DNA from: Cladopsammia gracilis
Taxonomy: Eukaryota; Cnidaria; Anthozoa; Scleractinia; Dendrophylliidae
Assembly (NCBI GenBank): GCA_022457155.1
Contig: JAJGOT010000287.1
Span: 403,501-467,500, forward strand
Length of the DNA: 64,000 nt
Reading direction: 5' to 3'
In this document: positions 26,456-38,714 of the stretch, piece after piece
How the letters are laid out: each line of letters begins with the position of its first letter
Numbering within the stretch: position 1 is the first letter of the stretch
Position numbers and translations under genes: made by a program
Notes under the pieces: model-generated
Database searches by the model: none
Seen by the model: only the letters and a program-made list of their open reading frames with translations
Told to the model about the DNA's origin: nothing

Positions 26456-28937
26456 TTATATTCTAACTTCTGCTTGTGTTAACCTGTTATGATATTAAAA
26501 TAGCCACATCGAAAAACATTGAAATTTCCTTACCTCATTTGCGGTAGAAGACAGATTCAGAGACCATTTTTGTGTATAAATCCCTTCTTTATTCATCATA
26601 TTTATTTTATAACGTCCAATGCACAGCGACTGCAGACTGCCATGCAAGGTCACACGCAAACCTCTGTTAAACTTTCGACACATTTTAGCATTATGGCATC
26701 TTATTTAAAGGCTATAGCATTTGTCGAATGTTCTTCGGTTTGAAGTTAACGGATAGATAAATATAATCACTGCTTGAGAGGTACTGAATGAACAAACATG
26801 TCAGGCCGTTTAAGCCGTGATTGTGATGTCTGAACCTCTTGCAGCAAAGGAAAAAAACAGTCTCTTCAGTTACGTTAGCACATTTAAGCACCTTCATTCT
26901 CTATTGCTCTACTCCGGAAAGATTATTGATTCGCCCTTGCACGGTATAAAGCAAAAACAAAATGTGTGAAATGCAAATGGCATCACTAGCTTTTTACCTG
27001 ATAAAGATCACTGTGGTATTCAGCTATTTCTGTCCTTCTTTCGTATTTTTTTTCTTTTTTTTCTTTTTATCAGGATACTGTCTTCATGAAACATTATGCG
27101 AAAAAGGGAAAATCAGTCTAATATTCGCCACATGCACGGCCCCCAAAATATATCAATTTGTACAGTGCAATTAGTGATGTAAACGTTTGTCAAACGTTAC
27201 ACACTGCAGCTGATGTTTTCTTTGTCTCTCAATTGACCAAGAGAGAGCCTCAAAAGAGCACTTATTTGGATGTTTTCTACTTGTCAATAATCTTACTGAG
27301 TTTGGGTTACCTGTGGTTCATGGGACCATTTACCTCGCTCATAAATTTCCCGTCGATGATCAGTACCATAGATGTGGGGGGGGGGGGAGGGGGCAGAGGG
27401 AGTGGGGGGAGGGGGACTTCTCCCTGCCTTACTTCAAATTCATGTCATGCCTTAATTGAGAACCATTTGTTGCATTTTTAATTTAAAATTTGACTCAATG
27501 GGACTAATGTTTGGCTAATCCATTGCCGGTGTTACAAACTAAGTAAACCTAAGTATTTTTTTGGCAGTAGCAAAATAATTAGACACCTGCTCAGATTTTA
27601 AAGTTGATAACGAGAGAATATCTAAAAATTGAAGAACTTACTAAGTTTAATACAGTAATCGCCAATTGTCGAGAAGAAAAACAAATGCTGTTTAAATGTA
27701 GTTGACAAAGAAGTAAACACTACCTGGTTTTGCTAATTACCTAGTGCCTTTGTTTACTTGAAGGCGGCGCTAAAGTGCATGTTTTTGTACATCAAAGATT
27801 CAAGTTCAGTTCTAGGTATTACACAAAAATGGAAGGCACTTGTTCATTTAAGTCCTTCATTGGTTGAGTCTGTGGTTATGACATTTGCGATCAAAAGCAT
27901 GGAATGGAAATTGTCCCTTTACTTTCGCGCACAAAGGACATCTGTAATCACAAGTCTGTCTTGAAATTTACTGGACCTGACTGAGATGAGATCGAACTTA
28001 TTTTATGTCGAGCAGCCTTGTTTACTAGAAATGTAAAGGAAGTATGTAAACTAAAGTTGTTGAATTTAGTTCAGTGGCAGATCTAGGGAAGCGGCCCCTT
28101 TCCATCCGTTTTTTGGCGAAGAAGACTCGAGGGACCGAACTTTTTTTTCAGAACCATTTTCACTTCCCCTCCCAGCCCCTCTCCTTATGAGCAAGCTGGA
28201 TCCACAACTGGAAATTTATCAGTAGTGAAACAGAGATCATATGCATGATGCTATTCACAGGAAGCCCTGGTATACCCATCTTTCAGGGGCAGCTCCATCA
28301 AGTAGAGCACCTCGACTCCTATGGTAAGAACGTAAATTTAGGAAACAAGAAAAAAGTATCTCGCAAAAGGCTATTGCTACCAATTAATATATTTTAGAAC
28401 ATATTGACTAATGAAGAAAATTAAATGGTGCTGAAATATATTTCTAAACAGTTATTGTTTTTTTTACTTGCAAAACTGTTTCAATTTAATTACCTTATCC
28501 GCACCCCTACCCCCTTAAATGCAAACAAAACTGCATTGCGTGACATAACTGAAAAAAGACTGAAAGCAAACGTCCAACATGTTTTGGTTTGTACTTCAAA
28601 GTAACATTTCAAATCTTTTAGCGCACTACAAAACCGACAAACGCTCCAAAAAGTACTTAGCCCTTTGAATAGATGCCATGATACTGAAAAGTGTCAAAAG
28701 TTTAACAAAGATTGGCTAACCTGACCGTTTAATATTGCGTTGTTGTCGTCCCACATTTATCAGATGTTTTAAACAAGACTAAAGGACGTACGATGAACAG
28801 TGAAAAAAATGCAAGAAAATGATCTCTGGACAAGTCTTCTACAACAAATAAGGTAAGAAAATTTCAAAACATGTTTTCTATGTGGCTACTTTAACCTTTT
28901 TTGTGTTAAGACATGTGGTGGAAAGTGAAATGTTTGT
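26456..28937. other. Interior of the TTAA element; no gene, one G-rich tract
   Basis: About 2.5 kb with only short frames and no recognised motif. A G-rich run at about 27374-27415 (several tracts of four or more G) could form a G-quadruplex. A C-rich purine/pyrimidine stretch lies near 28160-28190. Confidence 0.55.
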
Positions 28938-29384
28938 GTGATCCTGCAAATTGATTGTTGACCTCGTAAGGTCAAATAACTCTAATTTTAACGAAATTTG
29001 AAATGCTCTCGCGTCGCTCTGAATCATTTGCCCAAAGAAACTTTTACGGCAATCTTGAGATCATCTTTATACAAATTAACCAACAGAAACTTAATCAATT
29101 TAAAGGTTTAGCACATGGTGAAAAGTTGTTTTGTTTACGAAGTACTTTCAAAGAAGTAAAATATATGTCTTCGAAATAAAATTATTTTACAAGCAAAGAA
29201 CAACAAAATAATTCCCTAAATCACTCTACTAGATAATTAAAGATTGCAAAATATGATTTTCATGTTTTAAAAAAATGCTGTAGCGTTACTTGTTTTTGCA
29301 AGCGAGACTGTCAAAGTTGTGCAATAATTTTCCACCCCAAATGGCGATTTTAACGGACTTTCATTTTTGGAATTTTTCTTTTAA

Positions 29385-30096
29385 TTAATGTCACGCACAA
29401 TTGAAAGACACTGTTTATGTGGGAGAAAGGCCCAGGGGGTAAGTGTTGTCCAGGACCCGAATGCTGCCTGCCACATGCGAGGCCAGTCATCGGGGCTAGT
29501 GTCAGTGAGTGGCATAGAAACCATGGATTGGCCGTCGTGGAGTACAGCTGAGTGGCGTGTACCTATGCCAAGCTCCTAGAGGGGTGACTAGTGAGGGGTA
29601 GTGGGTGTCGCCACCTTACTCGACCCAAGCTAAGGCAACCCAGGTATCGCTTCAGTGTGGGACTGAAGGGTTTTAGCCAGCAACATTTATCCCCCAAACC
29701 GTTTATTTCATTTATTACATTATTATTACATTTTACACAATAAACACAGGCCAGAGTGGTAACCTCGGTTGGGTGAAAAAATAAGGGAAATGCGGTGGGT
29801 GGGAGGGAAATAAACAGTTGCCTTGTACAGTGAAATTGAACTGAATGCGAAATAGACCACAAGCGATGTACATTACCAAAAGTGACCGCAGTGAGGGGGC
29901 CTTAAATCTGATTGGCCAACAGACTAAGGCACGTGCATGTTAATAGTGCAATTGGCTGCTAAAAATGTGGCAGTTCGAACACGCGTGTAAGTAAAGCAAA
30001 GTACAATTCAATTAGCCGGAAAAATATGTGCTATGACTGCAAGGCACAATGTTCAAATGAGCTAAACATTAACTCTAGTTTATGCTGTGGCAAAAA
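29385..30096. mobile_element. Insertion of unknown type inside the right TIR
   Basis: The right arm of the TTAA element is interrupted here; its two halves match consecutive parts of the left arm near 26000. The inserted 0.7 kb is more GC-rich at its left end (29400-29660) and has no recognised coding motif. Exact borders and target duplication could not be set. Confidence 0.55.
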
Positions 30097-30248
30097 CATT
30101 CAATAAAAAGATATTTGGCTGAAAAAAGTATCAAGTGATTTTTGTTATACCTTAATCTATCTAACTTTAAAATATGAAAGAAATCGAATTTTTATTACTT
30201 GCCAAAAAAATTCAAATTTGTCTGATTTTTACAGACAGGCGCTCTTAA

Positions 30249-31215
30249 AGCCTAATTGTTTGTATTCTCAGCTTTGCGGAACTTAAGTGATTTGTGAACA
30301 AAAGGTAATCTTTTTGACATTTTAGTAAAAACGATAGTATAAAGTTGGTGAGAATGAAATATAATTAGTCACTTTGATTCCCCAGACTGCACTAAATTGC
30401 ATATCTGAGCATCTAATTTTCAAAAATTTTCCCGGGGGCATGCCCTCGGACCCACTAGTTACTCATGCCCATTGGGTGCTCGCTAGGGTGCCTTCGGAAA
30501 ACAAACCACCTCCACCTTTAACATGACCTGCTCTTCAAAAACATTTTGAGAAGGCTGAAGGACGCATTTTGCACAAGGTCTAGAGGAGCTCTATTTGATT
30601 GTACCTACATTTGCAGCGACCAAAACTTACAGCTTGAAAGCATCTCTTTCATACAATGTGCACTGCAATAGCTAGTGACGGAAATGATGCCATCAGGTAT
30701 TTTGCGCATGACCAGAAGTTTTTTCAGCTGTTATCGCATGTGCCGTAGGTTATTGCCAACTGCCCAAACACTTGTCAGTTTTGCAGAATTTTAAGATGTA
30801 AATCAAGAAGTCTGCTGGAATTCATCACAAATTCTACTGATCTAGGATATAATGGACAGATGGTGAGAATACTTTTATCTACCTTTATGCGCTTCAGACT
30901 CTGGAATATCATTTAGGAAAAGTGAATAATAACACTAACAGCACTTCTGTCATTCAATGAGCTGTAAAGATAAGTGGCTTTGTATTTTGTAGTTTAACTG
31001 GAACAGATAAGATTAAAAAAATTGATTTAAGAAGACCTTACTTAAACTGCATAATAATTTAATAACCTGATCATAAAGTGAGACTTTGTACAGTTCATAA
31101 AGCATGCTATGTCACCTCTTTCAGTAATGACCTTCGCCTTGTCATGATATAGTAGGCGACTGTTAAAATCGGATTTTAATTTGTTTAAGCTAAGCTAAGT
31201 TTAGTTTTTCTTTTT
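30249..31215. other. No recognisable gene
   Basis: AT-rich, stop-rich sequence between the TTAA element and the helicase relic. It could include degenerate upstream parts of the PIF1-like gene, but nothing is readable. Confidence 0.5.
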
Positions 31216-32470
31216 TGCAGTGTCTCTGGAATAACCCTAACTGGTCAACAACAAATGATCACTGACTTAGTAGACAAGGGTAACAATGTTTACTTTGGGG
31301 AAAAGCTGGGTGTGGTAAAACCTTTGTTGCTAGACAGATTCTGCAAGTTTTGAGTAGAAGGAAAATCAGTTTTGCTTGCATATGCACAACAGCAATAGCA
31401 TGCACACTTTATGAGAAATTTCCTGCAAGAACAATCCACTCCTTCACAGGAATAGGGCAAGGAATAGGGCAATGCAGAGGATCAAAGGAAGAATTGCTAA
31501 GAAACATACTAACATATCATGAGTGTGTCAGAAGATAGAGAGAAACCGAGGTTCTCTTCATTGATGAAACTTCCATATTAATTAAAAGAACTTTTCATAT
31601 CATTCAGTACATTTCCCAGAATGTCCGCAACTCGGAGTGTCTATTTGGAGGCTTTCAGGTTGTGGCGTTTGGAGATTTTCTGTAGCTGCCTCCAGTACCC
31701 AGTGCAATGGACAATGGGGAATATTCATTTCAAAGTTCACCGTGGGATTTAACTTCCCCCCAATCAAATTATACTGGAAGAAAGTTTCTGTTTGAAGGAT
31801 GACCAAGAACTTGTGCATGTCTTAAGGAAATTTCAGAGGTATTGCAGTGACAAATCTGTGGACCTGATCAAAAGCCTTAGTAGGCCACTCGATCCCAAAG
31901 ATTTTGGTATTTCTTATATACCAAAGGTTTTCCCTCTCAATGATGATGTGGATTATGCAAATCTGTGTATCGTGGATGAGCTGCCTGGCAAGGAAAGTAT
32001 TTTTCATGCACATGACATTGGTGAGAAGAAATTGCTCAATAAAGGGGCCATTGCAAAGTGAAAGCTGGCACTGAAGGTGGGAGCACAGATCACGTTTATT
32101 TTCAACCTCAACAACATCAAGAATGGTGTTCAAGGAACTGTAGTTTCATTGGTTAATGACCTTCGTGTTGTTGCTACTGCTTCAGAAACACTTGCTGTTG
32201 ACAGAGTGACCTTGCCTGTTTATGACAGAAAAGAGCCTTCAAAAGTCATTGGCACAATAATTCAGCTGCCCCTAAAGTTGGCAAGGGCCATGACAGAACA
32301 CAAGTCGCAAGGGAAAACCTTAGATGCAGTCCAAGTACATTGTGGCAAAGAATTTGCACCAGGGCATGTATATGTAGCAATGTCAAGCCAACCGGTAAGT
32401 TTAGGATATTTATTTCCTGGTTTTGAAAATAATATTAAATACATAATGTTAATTTGGAACTCTGCCTATT
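31216..32470 (+). pseudogene. PIF1-like DNA helicase pseudogene
   Basis: Helicase motifs in order but in shifting phases. There is a Q-motif-like 'LTGQQQMITDLVDKGNNV' (about 31235), Walker A 'GKAGCGKT' (about 31300), Walker B 'VLFIDETSIL' (about 31552), and 'GFQVVAFGDFL' (about 31650) followed by a stop where the family has Gln-Leu-Pro-Pro. The C-terminal block 'LARAMTEHKSQGKTLDAVQV' (about 32280) is the PIF1 signature region. The 31792-32472 part is the best preserved. Source could be a cellular PIF1 gene family or a Helitron/large DNA element; stops and frameshifts make it dead. Confidence 0.8.
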
Positions 32471-32477
32471 AATATAA

Positions 32478-32728
32478 GATCTAGCACCAGTATTAACACC
32501 TTCAAACAGAACCTTTGTAATTTTATAAAGCAAGGTTATGCTGGCTTAGATAGTTTTCCTATCTCATAATTTTTAATATTGTCGGATCCTTTTTTTAACA
32601 CTATATTTATTTATTGTAAATTAGTTTTATATATTTTAGGAGAGAGCCACAAGTTTACCAGTTCTCAACTGTAATGTGTCACCCTCGGTAAATAAAGTTA
32701 TTCATTCATTCATTCATTCATTCAATGT
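32478..32728 (+). mobile_element. LINE 3' end with (ATTC)n tail
   Basis: A 3' UTR-like segment with TGTCACCCTCGGTAAATAAAG runs into seven ATTC units (about 32700-32725). LINEs of the CR1/L2 group often end in such short tandem tails in invertebrates (recall). No coding part is attached. Plus orientation is inferred from the tail. Confidence 0.55.
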
Positions 32729-33889
32729 CATAGCCAACAGGAAAGTTGAGAAGGATATTTATTTACTGGTTTTGAAAATATTAAATACATCATATTTCAA
32801 ACATTATATTAAATACAATATGACTGTACTGCCAGAAGAAGTCACATGGACATAATGCAATATTAAGTCAATCTGCTTGTTTTGTTCAATATTTATTTTA
32901 TTAGGATTTATTTCTGAAAGAACTGGGCTGCTGCACACAGGGGAAAACTCCTGTTGCATTATTTTTGCAAAATGTTTCATTTCTTTGGCTTTTAACAATC
33001 TATTAGTTAGCCAGAATACAGGGGAAGTCGAGACTTCACGAAGCTCACAATAACTGTGGCTTCTGCCATTATCACATTCAAGATCAGATAGATTCGCCAT
33101 TAAGAGCAGGGTTTTTTGATAGAATTGATACCAATAGTACCTGAAGGAGTGAAAGGTTGCAAAACTGCAACGACTGTAAGTGGCTCAATAATAGTGTCAC
33201 TGAAACGAAATTTTCCGATTCATTTATTTTTTTGCATAATAGAGAGCTTAACAGCACCAGATGTTGGTGTCATGAATGTAAACCAGAAGTCTCAAGAACT
33301 AGTTCATGCATACTGTGCATGTCATCGTGTCCTTAAATTAAGATTTAAGGGATTCCAATTTTACCTTGTGTGTGCAATAAATTTTATCTGCATGTAAATT
33401 AGAATTTGGGCGTAAATAATTTACATGTAGAATGTTATTGTTAGTACTTAAGAATTTGTTGTTTTGAGATACAGCACATTATATCAGTGTATGGTGATCT
33501 AACAATAGGAAAACACTGTGTCATGGGTATCCGCTCATTTTCTTGGGAATGAAATAATTTTGTAATTTGTAGCAAAAGAAAGGTAGTTCAATTTTCTAAA
33601 GCATAATCAAATCCTGCTTCAGGTCACAGTTAAATAGGAAACTCATTTCAACTTATGTTAGGTCTGAAAGAGGTATGGAAATTATATTTCGATTTTTAAA
33701 CATAGGATAGATACTTTGAGGACCAGATGGTATCTTCCCCACATAACTCACTAAGAAGTAAAACATCCTCACCAGTAGTTATAGGGTTGGGGGTTCCGGA
33801 AACTGGTCTGTAACCAACCCAACCCATGTAACTACTTGCCGTATGCTGGCTTATAGCTATTGTAAAGCCAGTTTTGATGCATAATTAAT
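32729..33889. other. No recognisable gene
   Basis: Short frames only, on both strands. No viral gene could be recognised between the LINE tail and the start of the second virus-like element, so the left border of that element is unknown. Confidence 0.5.
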
Positions 33890-36800
33890 TTATATATTTT
33901 TGATTGCATAGTGTCCATATGAGTAACTATTGATTCCATTTTCTTGTATATATCTTTTGTCATCAAAACAGCTCAGTGATACTTTATTAATTTCATAGCT
34001 TCCTAATTGATGATTTTGGCTTCGAATTGTTTTCATTGTGTGATGTAATTGTTTATTTCCTAATAATGTTTCTTTATAATCTTGATGTTTGATATTATTT
34101 TTTATAATATTCTTTTTGATTCCTTTGGCAGTCTTTCCTACTTTTTTGTTATCTTTTATGTAACTATACATTTTGGATCGTAGTCCTACAAATTCACAAA
34201 TAGGAATTCCGGCGGCCTCATCTTTGAATTTACCAATTACTTTTTTATTTGTATTATCAAAATATGGTGAGCTTTCTTGGTAATCACTATTATCGAATTT
34301 ATCTTTGTCATTCAAAAAATCTTGATATATATCTTTGGTTTCAATTTCATAGGTTAGGGAGTCAGTATCAGTAAATAGTAGTTTGGCCTTGTTATTATAT
34401 TTCTGTTTGATATAGTTATAATGAAAATCATACATTAGTGTCTTACTCAGATCAAGAATGCACATACCCACATATGCCGGCCGTTAAGAGTTAGTGTTTC
34501 TTTAATCTTATGCACAGCTACAAGATTTTCATTGAATATTTTTGATGTTACATAAGTTGGTTTAGCAGCCATTTTCAATAGTTTCTTTTCATCGGTCACT
34601 AATCGAACATCTATTCGTTTCCTAATGTTTTCCATCGTTTTTCCGAATACACTATTATTCATAAGTTTGAAGAAGTCTTTTTCAAAAGCATTTTTGGCAT
34701 TAGTTCTTTTTTGGGTGTTAAAATCAATATATTGCTTTAGCCAGGGTGATTGAATTCTAATACTCTATGGACTTTGGTTATTTTCAATCCAATATCTATA
34801 TATAATTGAAGGTTTCTATAGTGTAGAACATATTTTTCTTTATTTCTTAATGTAGGAATTAGTTTTTGTACTATACCTGTTGATATATTATATTTGGTGG
34901 CTATTTTTTTACAATATGCAGACAACATACAACATATTTTCGGGTCCTAGTGGATAGTCATTATGAAGATCGTGTAATTCTTGGGGATATTCTAAATCAA
35001 CTTCTAATATTAAACCATTTTTACTGTTTTCCTCGTATGTAGCTAAATTTATTTTGTTAATCTGTTTATCTGTCATCCATCTAAAACCACCATTTGGTAG
35101 GTATTGTGACATCGCCCAACCATATAGATTGTTAGCGTCAAGATACATGATATATTTTGAGGGCGCCTTCTCATCATATGTTGTCATGTATTTATTGTTT
35201 GCTTGCCCATATCGGTTAGCTTTATAGCTAATACCACCACGCATACCCTTTTCAATGAATTGAAACATATCAATATCAGTCATCAGTTCTAATTTTATAT
35301 CAGTCATTTTAAGCATAGCATCCCAAGACAAGCCTGGTGATGAAAAATAATGACATGGATCTAATTTGTAGTATTCTAAACAGGTCTTTCTAAAGTTTTC
35401 AAAGACATCAGTTAGCAAAAGGATGTCAGATTCAAGATATAAATTATGGTAGTCACCCATATTTTGAAGATTGAAGGTTTGCCATACATTTTGGGCATGT
35501 TTGTAATCTTCATTGGAGATATGTTCATTAGTTAGGATGCTATAAAAGTCTTCTTTTGTGGGTAGTTTATCATTGAATTTGTCAAAATTGTCCATATAGT
35601 CATGGATATACTCCTTTTTGTGACATTAAATTAAGTTTCTCACCTTTGAATTTTTGAGAAGTGTATTTTAATGATTCTTTTGGTAGATTACTTATTAGTT
35701 TTTCTAAACTTGAGCTCATAAATTGGAAACTGTCAATAAAGGTAAGATGATTACCGAGCATGAAAGCCATATACTTTTCCATGTTATTGGGTATAGCATT
35801 AATATTCATTTGGCACTTTTCACCTTTCTTGTTTGTATATGTATATTTCTTCACTATTTCACCAATTTCTTGCATTATAAAATGACTGTCATACCCACGG
35901 AGATTGTGAAATATAACAGGTATTTTTATTTCTTCTGGTTTTATTTTTAGTTTCAGGTTACAATCTTGATGAGCAGAGCCTCTATACTTGCCTGTAATAT
36001 GGCAGTGATCTCTTACTCGTATATCTTTGTCTGTATACTTTTTGTTACAAATATGGCATTCTTTAGTGTTTTTAAATTCGTCTTCATTATCTTTCGTCAT
36101 TGTCAACGGTTTGTTAAATTCCTTTTTCATAATATTTTTGCAGTATTTCACTTCTTCTAACATAGCTTCCATGAATTGGTAGACAGCTTTTTCACCTCTG
36201 TAAATTTGTATTGGTTTAGTATATTTATCATCATAACAACAAACTACTTTATATCCATAACCACAGTCAGTATGCTTTTGATAAGCCTCTGTATATGATT
36301 TATCATTAGTTGGTTGACAACCAGCTATCTTTTCTGTTATGGCCTCAAAATCGGCATAAATAACAAATGGTACAGGTAGTTGTTTATGAAAGTTGTTGAA
36401 TCTTAGTGTATTATTGTCTTTATCAGGCATTTTTATAGCTTGTGTGCCATTAATGGTTATACAGTTGTCTTTATGGTTAAGTCTTTTTTCTGAACTGAAG
36501 CATTGTAGACAATACATACAGAAATGTTTTCTTTCTTTGTGTTTGGTCTGATTGTACATTAACTTATTGAAATCTTTGATTAAGACATAGTGCTTTTTTT
36601 CATTTTCTGTTATTAGAAGCAGATTCATACGGTCTTCGTATTTTTCTTTTGAGACATATATGGGGTATAGTTGTTTGTCTTCATAACCGAAAACATTGAT
36701 ATTTTATTTTGTTTTTCTATTTTATTGTACTGTTTGGTTGTCACTGGGAATTCAATCCCTGAATAATCTAAATTTTCAATATATGGTTTGTCAACTTTTT

Positions 36801-37645
36801 TAATTCTCTGCGGGTGTTTGTCTTGTGGATTTGAATGTCTAATGTGACACCACATGAAGCATTTATTGTCTTCGTTTTTCATGTTAATTAATCCCTTTGC
36901 ACTGTTTCTAAGTTCTTTAGGCAACTGAATATATGAAGAACCTTGCATTGGTCGATATTTGATAATATTCAGATAATGGTTTTCAACTGACTGAATTGTC
37001 CAACCAGATCCTTCAGAAATCCATACTGCAATCTTATTCAAGATCTGTTGTTTTGATAATTGTAGTAATTCAGTAATTTGTATATTGTTTATAATAGTTG
37101 CAGCTTGACTGTTGAAATATGCCGTCTTTGTCGTTGTTTCACTGTCTGCTATTTTTATGAATACTACCTTAAGCGTTTCAACAAATTTTAGCCCTTTCAT
37201 AACCGGCAGCATCTTTATTATGTGATATGCTATAGCTTTTCTAGTATTTTGCAGTTGTGCGAGTGGGTCTTTGTCATTTTTTATAGCAATTTCAAAAGAC
37301 TTTGTATATCCTTTGAGAGCTTTGTCTGTTTGCTCTATTTTCGTCCTTGGTAATGGAACTGGTTTTTCTACAACCGACTTTTTAGTCCTTGGTAATGGAA
37401 CTGGTTTGTAATCATCTCTGAACTCAATAGGTATTGTCTTCATACTCAGTCACCATCTGTTTGACGCTCTTTCTAGGCGTTGGGATAGGCCTCCTGCGTT
37501 TTTGCATTGATTTGGTGTCATCTACGATGATAATATTAGGCTGTTTCTTCTGTTGCTTTAAAAGCAATTTTATGAGTTCGGATTTAGTAAGTTTCTCAAG
37601 ATCACTCTTGTTCATATTTATAAGGTTATATTTTTCTGATTTCAT
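33890..37645 (-). pseudogene. Protein-primed family B DNA polymerase with endonuclease VII-like insert, multiply frameshifted
   Basis: Seven overlapping or adjacent minus-strand frames together cover one polymerase of about 1,250 residues. In order: a Lys-rich N terminus (37645-37424), 'GWTIQSVENHYLNI' and 'FMWCHIRHSNPQDKHPQRIK' (37443-36625), Exo I 'YADFEAI', and a Cys/His block 'CHICNKKYTDKDIRVRDHCH' like recombination endonuclease VII. Exo II 'FHNLRGYDSHFI' follows, then motif A 'YLDANNLYGWAMSQ', motif B 'MNNSVFGKTMENIRKR' and motif C 'LLFTDTDSLTYEI'. Phase changes near 37430, 36700, 35600, 34915, 34700 and 34480 break it, so it is inactive. This subtype, with the nuclease inserted in the exonuclease region, differs clearly from the polymerase at 18874-22691. 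Confidence 0.88.
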
Positions 37646-37702
37646 TTATATATATAATAACTATAGATATTCTTTTAAGTGTCTATAATAATTGCGTTTA
37701 AA
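37646..37702 (-). promoter_or_regulatory. Shared upstream sequence, copy 1 (polymerase gene)
   Basis: About 55 bp directly upstream of the polymerase ATG (TATATATAATAACTATAGAT then TTCTTTTAAGTGTCTATAAT and TTGCGTTTAAA on the plus strand) is repeated almost exactly upstream of the gene that starts at 38437. Sharing between two otherwise unrelated genes suggests a duplicated promoter. Confidence 0.7.
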
Positions 37703-37846
37703 TATGGTTGATAATTCAAAGGATTCCACACTGAATCATTTAAACTATATTTAGATAGTTATTGGCTTTGGTATATAATATACCAGGTTCTTATAATTCA
37801 TTTATTTTGGCTCGATATTTCAATAAATTAGGTAAATCACCTATTT

Positions 37847-38437
37847 TTAATCCATAATCATAAGGTCTGAAACCTTTTTCATGCAGCCATATAGCTTTAT
37901 TTTTTTTCTTATGGTTGGATTTTTCAAAGCTTCTTCAACCGTTGTATTTATGTAATATTCTAGTTTTATTTTGTTATTTTCAAATGTTAACAGATTTTTA
38001 TTGATACTGCTCAATGTTAGTTTATGTTTTAGAGCTGCATTTTTCAGAGTGTTTATAAATGTTTCTCTATCTTTGCTTTTTTCATATCCCGGCATACCTG
38101 GTTCATAGTGAGATAGTTTAGGTAGACTGTCAATGAAAATAAAATGGTTGAATTTACTGTATAATGAGTTACTTATTGGTTTAAAATCCCATCCAGCACC
38201 AAAATATACTAAAGTGTATCCCTTTGTTGAGTTTTCTGATTTTACCTTATTTTTCTTGACTTTTGTTTTTTTCAATAAGTGAATAAAATGTTGATGATTC
38301 ATTAGTATGACATTTTCTACTTCAGCGCGCTTTAATTTGGATACTTGAAATTCTTTTTTGATTTTTAGAATTTCTTGCTTTAACTCTTTGACAGTGAAGT
38401 TCTTGAGATGATTTTTCAATTCATTAATTTGGTTCAT
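37847..38437 (-). CDS. SAP-like domain protein of the second element
   Basis: 196 codons. The N terminus (about residues 8-50, 'LKNFTVKELKQEILKIK' then 'VSKLKRAEVENVIL') has the helix-extension-helix pattern of SAP DNA-binding domains. The C-terminal half contains 'YTLVYFGAGWDFKPI' and 'FNHFIFIDSLP', reminiscent of the first strands of a Rossmann-type fold, but without a readable methyltransferase signature. It lies between the polymerase and the VLTF3-like gene and shares its upstream promoter sequence with the polymerase. Function unknown; a DNA-associated role is likely. No breaks seen. Confidence 0.6.
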   Translation of the reverse strand: MNQINELKNHLKNFTVKELKQEILKIKKEFQVSKLKRAEVENVILMNHQHFIHLLKKTKVKKNKVKSENSTKGYTLVYFGAGWDFKPISNSLYSKFNHFIFIDSLPKLSHYEPGMPGYEKSKDRETFINTLKNAALKHKLTLSSINKNLLTFENNKIKLEYYINTTVEEALKNPTIRKKIKLYGCMKKVSDLMIMD

Positions 38438-38492
38438 ATATAATAACTATATATATTCTTTTAAGTGTCTATAATAATTGCGTTTAAATTGA
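38438..38492 (-). promoter_or_regulatory. Shared upstream sequence, copy 2 (SAP-like gene)
   Basis: Near-identical to 37646-37702: ATATAATAACTATATATATT, TTTTAAGTGTCTATAATAAT and GCGTTTAAA, ending at the ATG of the SAP-like gene. The similarity stops abruptly after GCGTTTAAA in both copies, marking the duplicated unit. Confidence 0.7.
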
Positions 38493-38714
38493 GTCAATAT
38501 AAATAGAATGGCGTGGGAAAATTTAAGATAGTATTGTTCTAGAATATTCCATTTGTAAACAGGAAGACATTGTTTGCGTCAGATGTCAGTCATATGATTT
38601 TTTTTAACCAATTAGAATGCAGGAAGCTCTTATTATAAATTATTGCAGTAAACTTTGCTTTTCAAAAATTTTGTGTGCAACGTTTGTGCTGTTGAAGTTT
38701 TTGCTCTTATCAAG

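Larger units (their letters stand above)
25878..30244. mobile_element. TTAA-flanked DNA transposon with about 580-bp TIRs (Kolobok/piggyBac-like), 4.37 kb
   Basis: The element starts GAGCGCCTGTCTGTA and ends with the reverse complement TACAGACAGGCGCTC. TTAA flanks both ends (25874-25877 and 30245-30248). The left arm 25878-26455 pairs with 28938-29384 plus 30097-30244, the right arm being split by a roughly 700-bp insertion. TTAA duplications are made by piggyBac and Kolobok transposases; long TIRs favour Kolobok, which is an inference. No transposase was recognised inside, so this copy looks non-autonomous. Confidence 0.78.
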
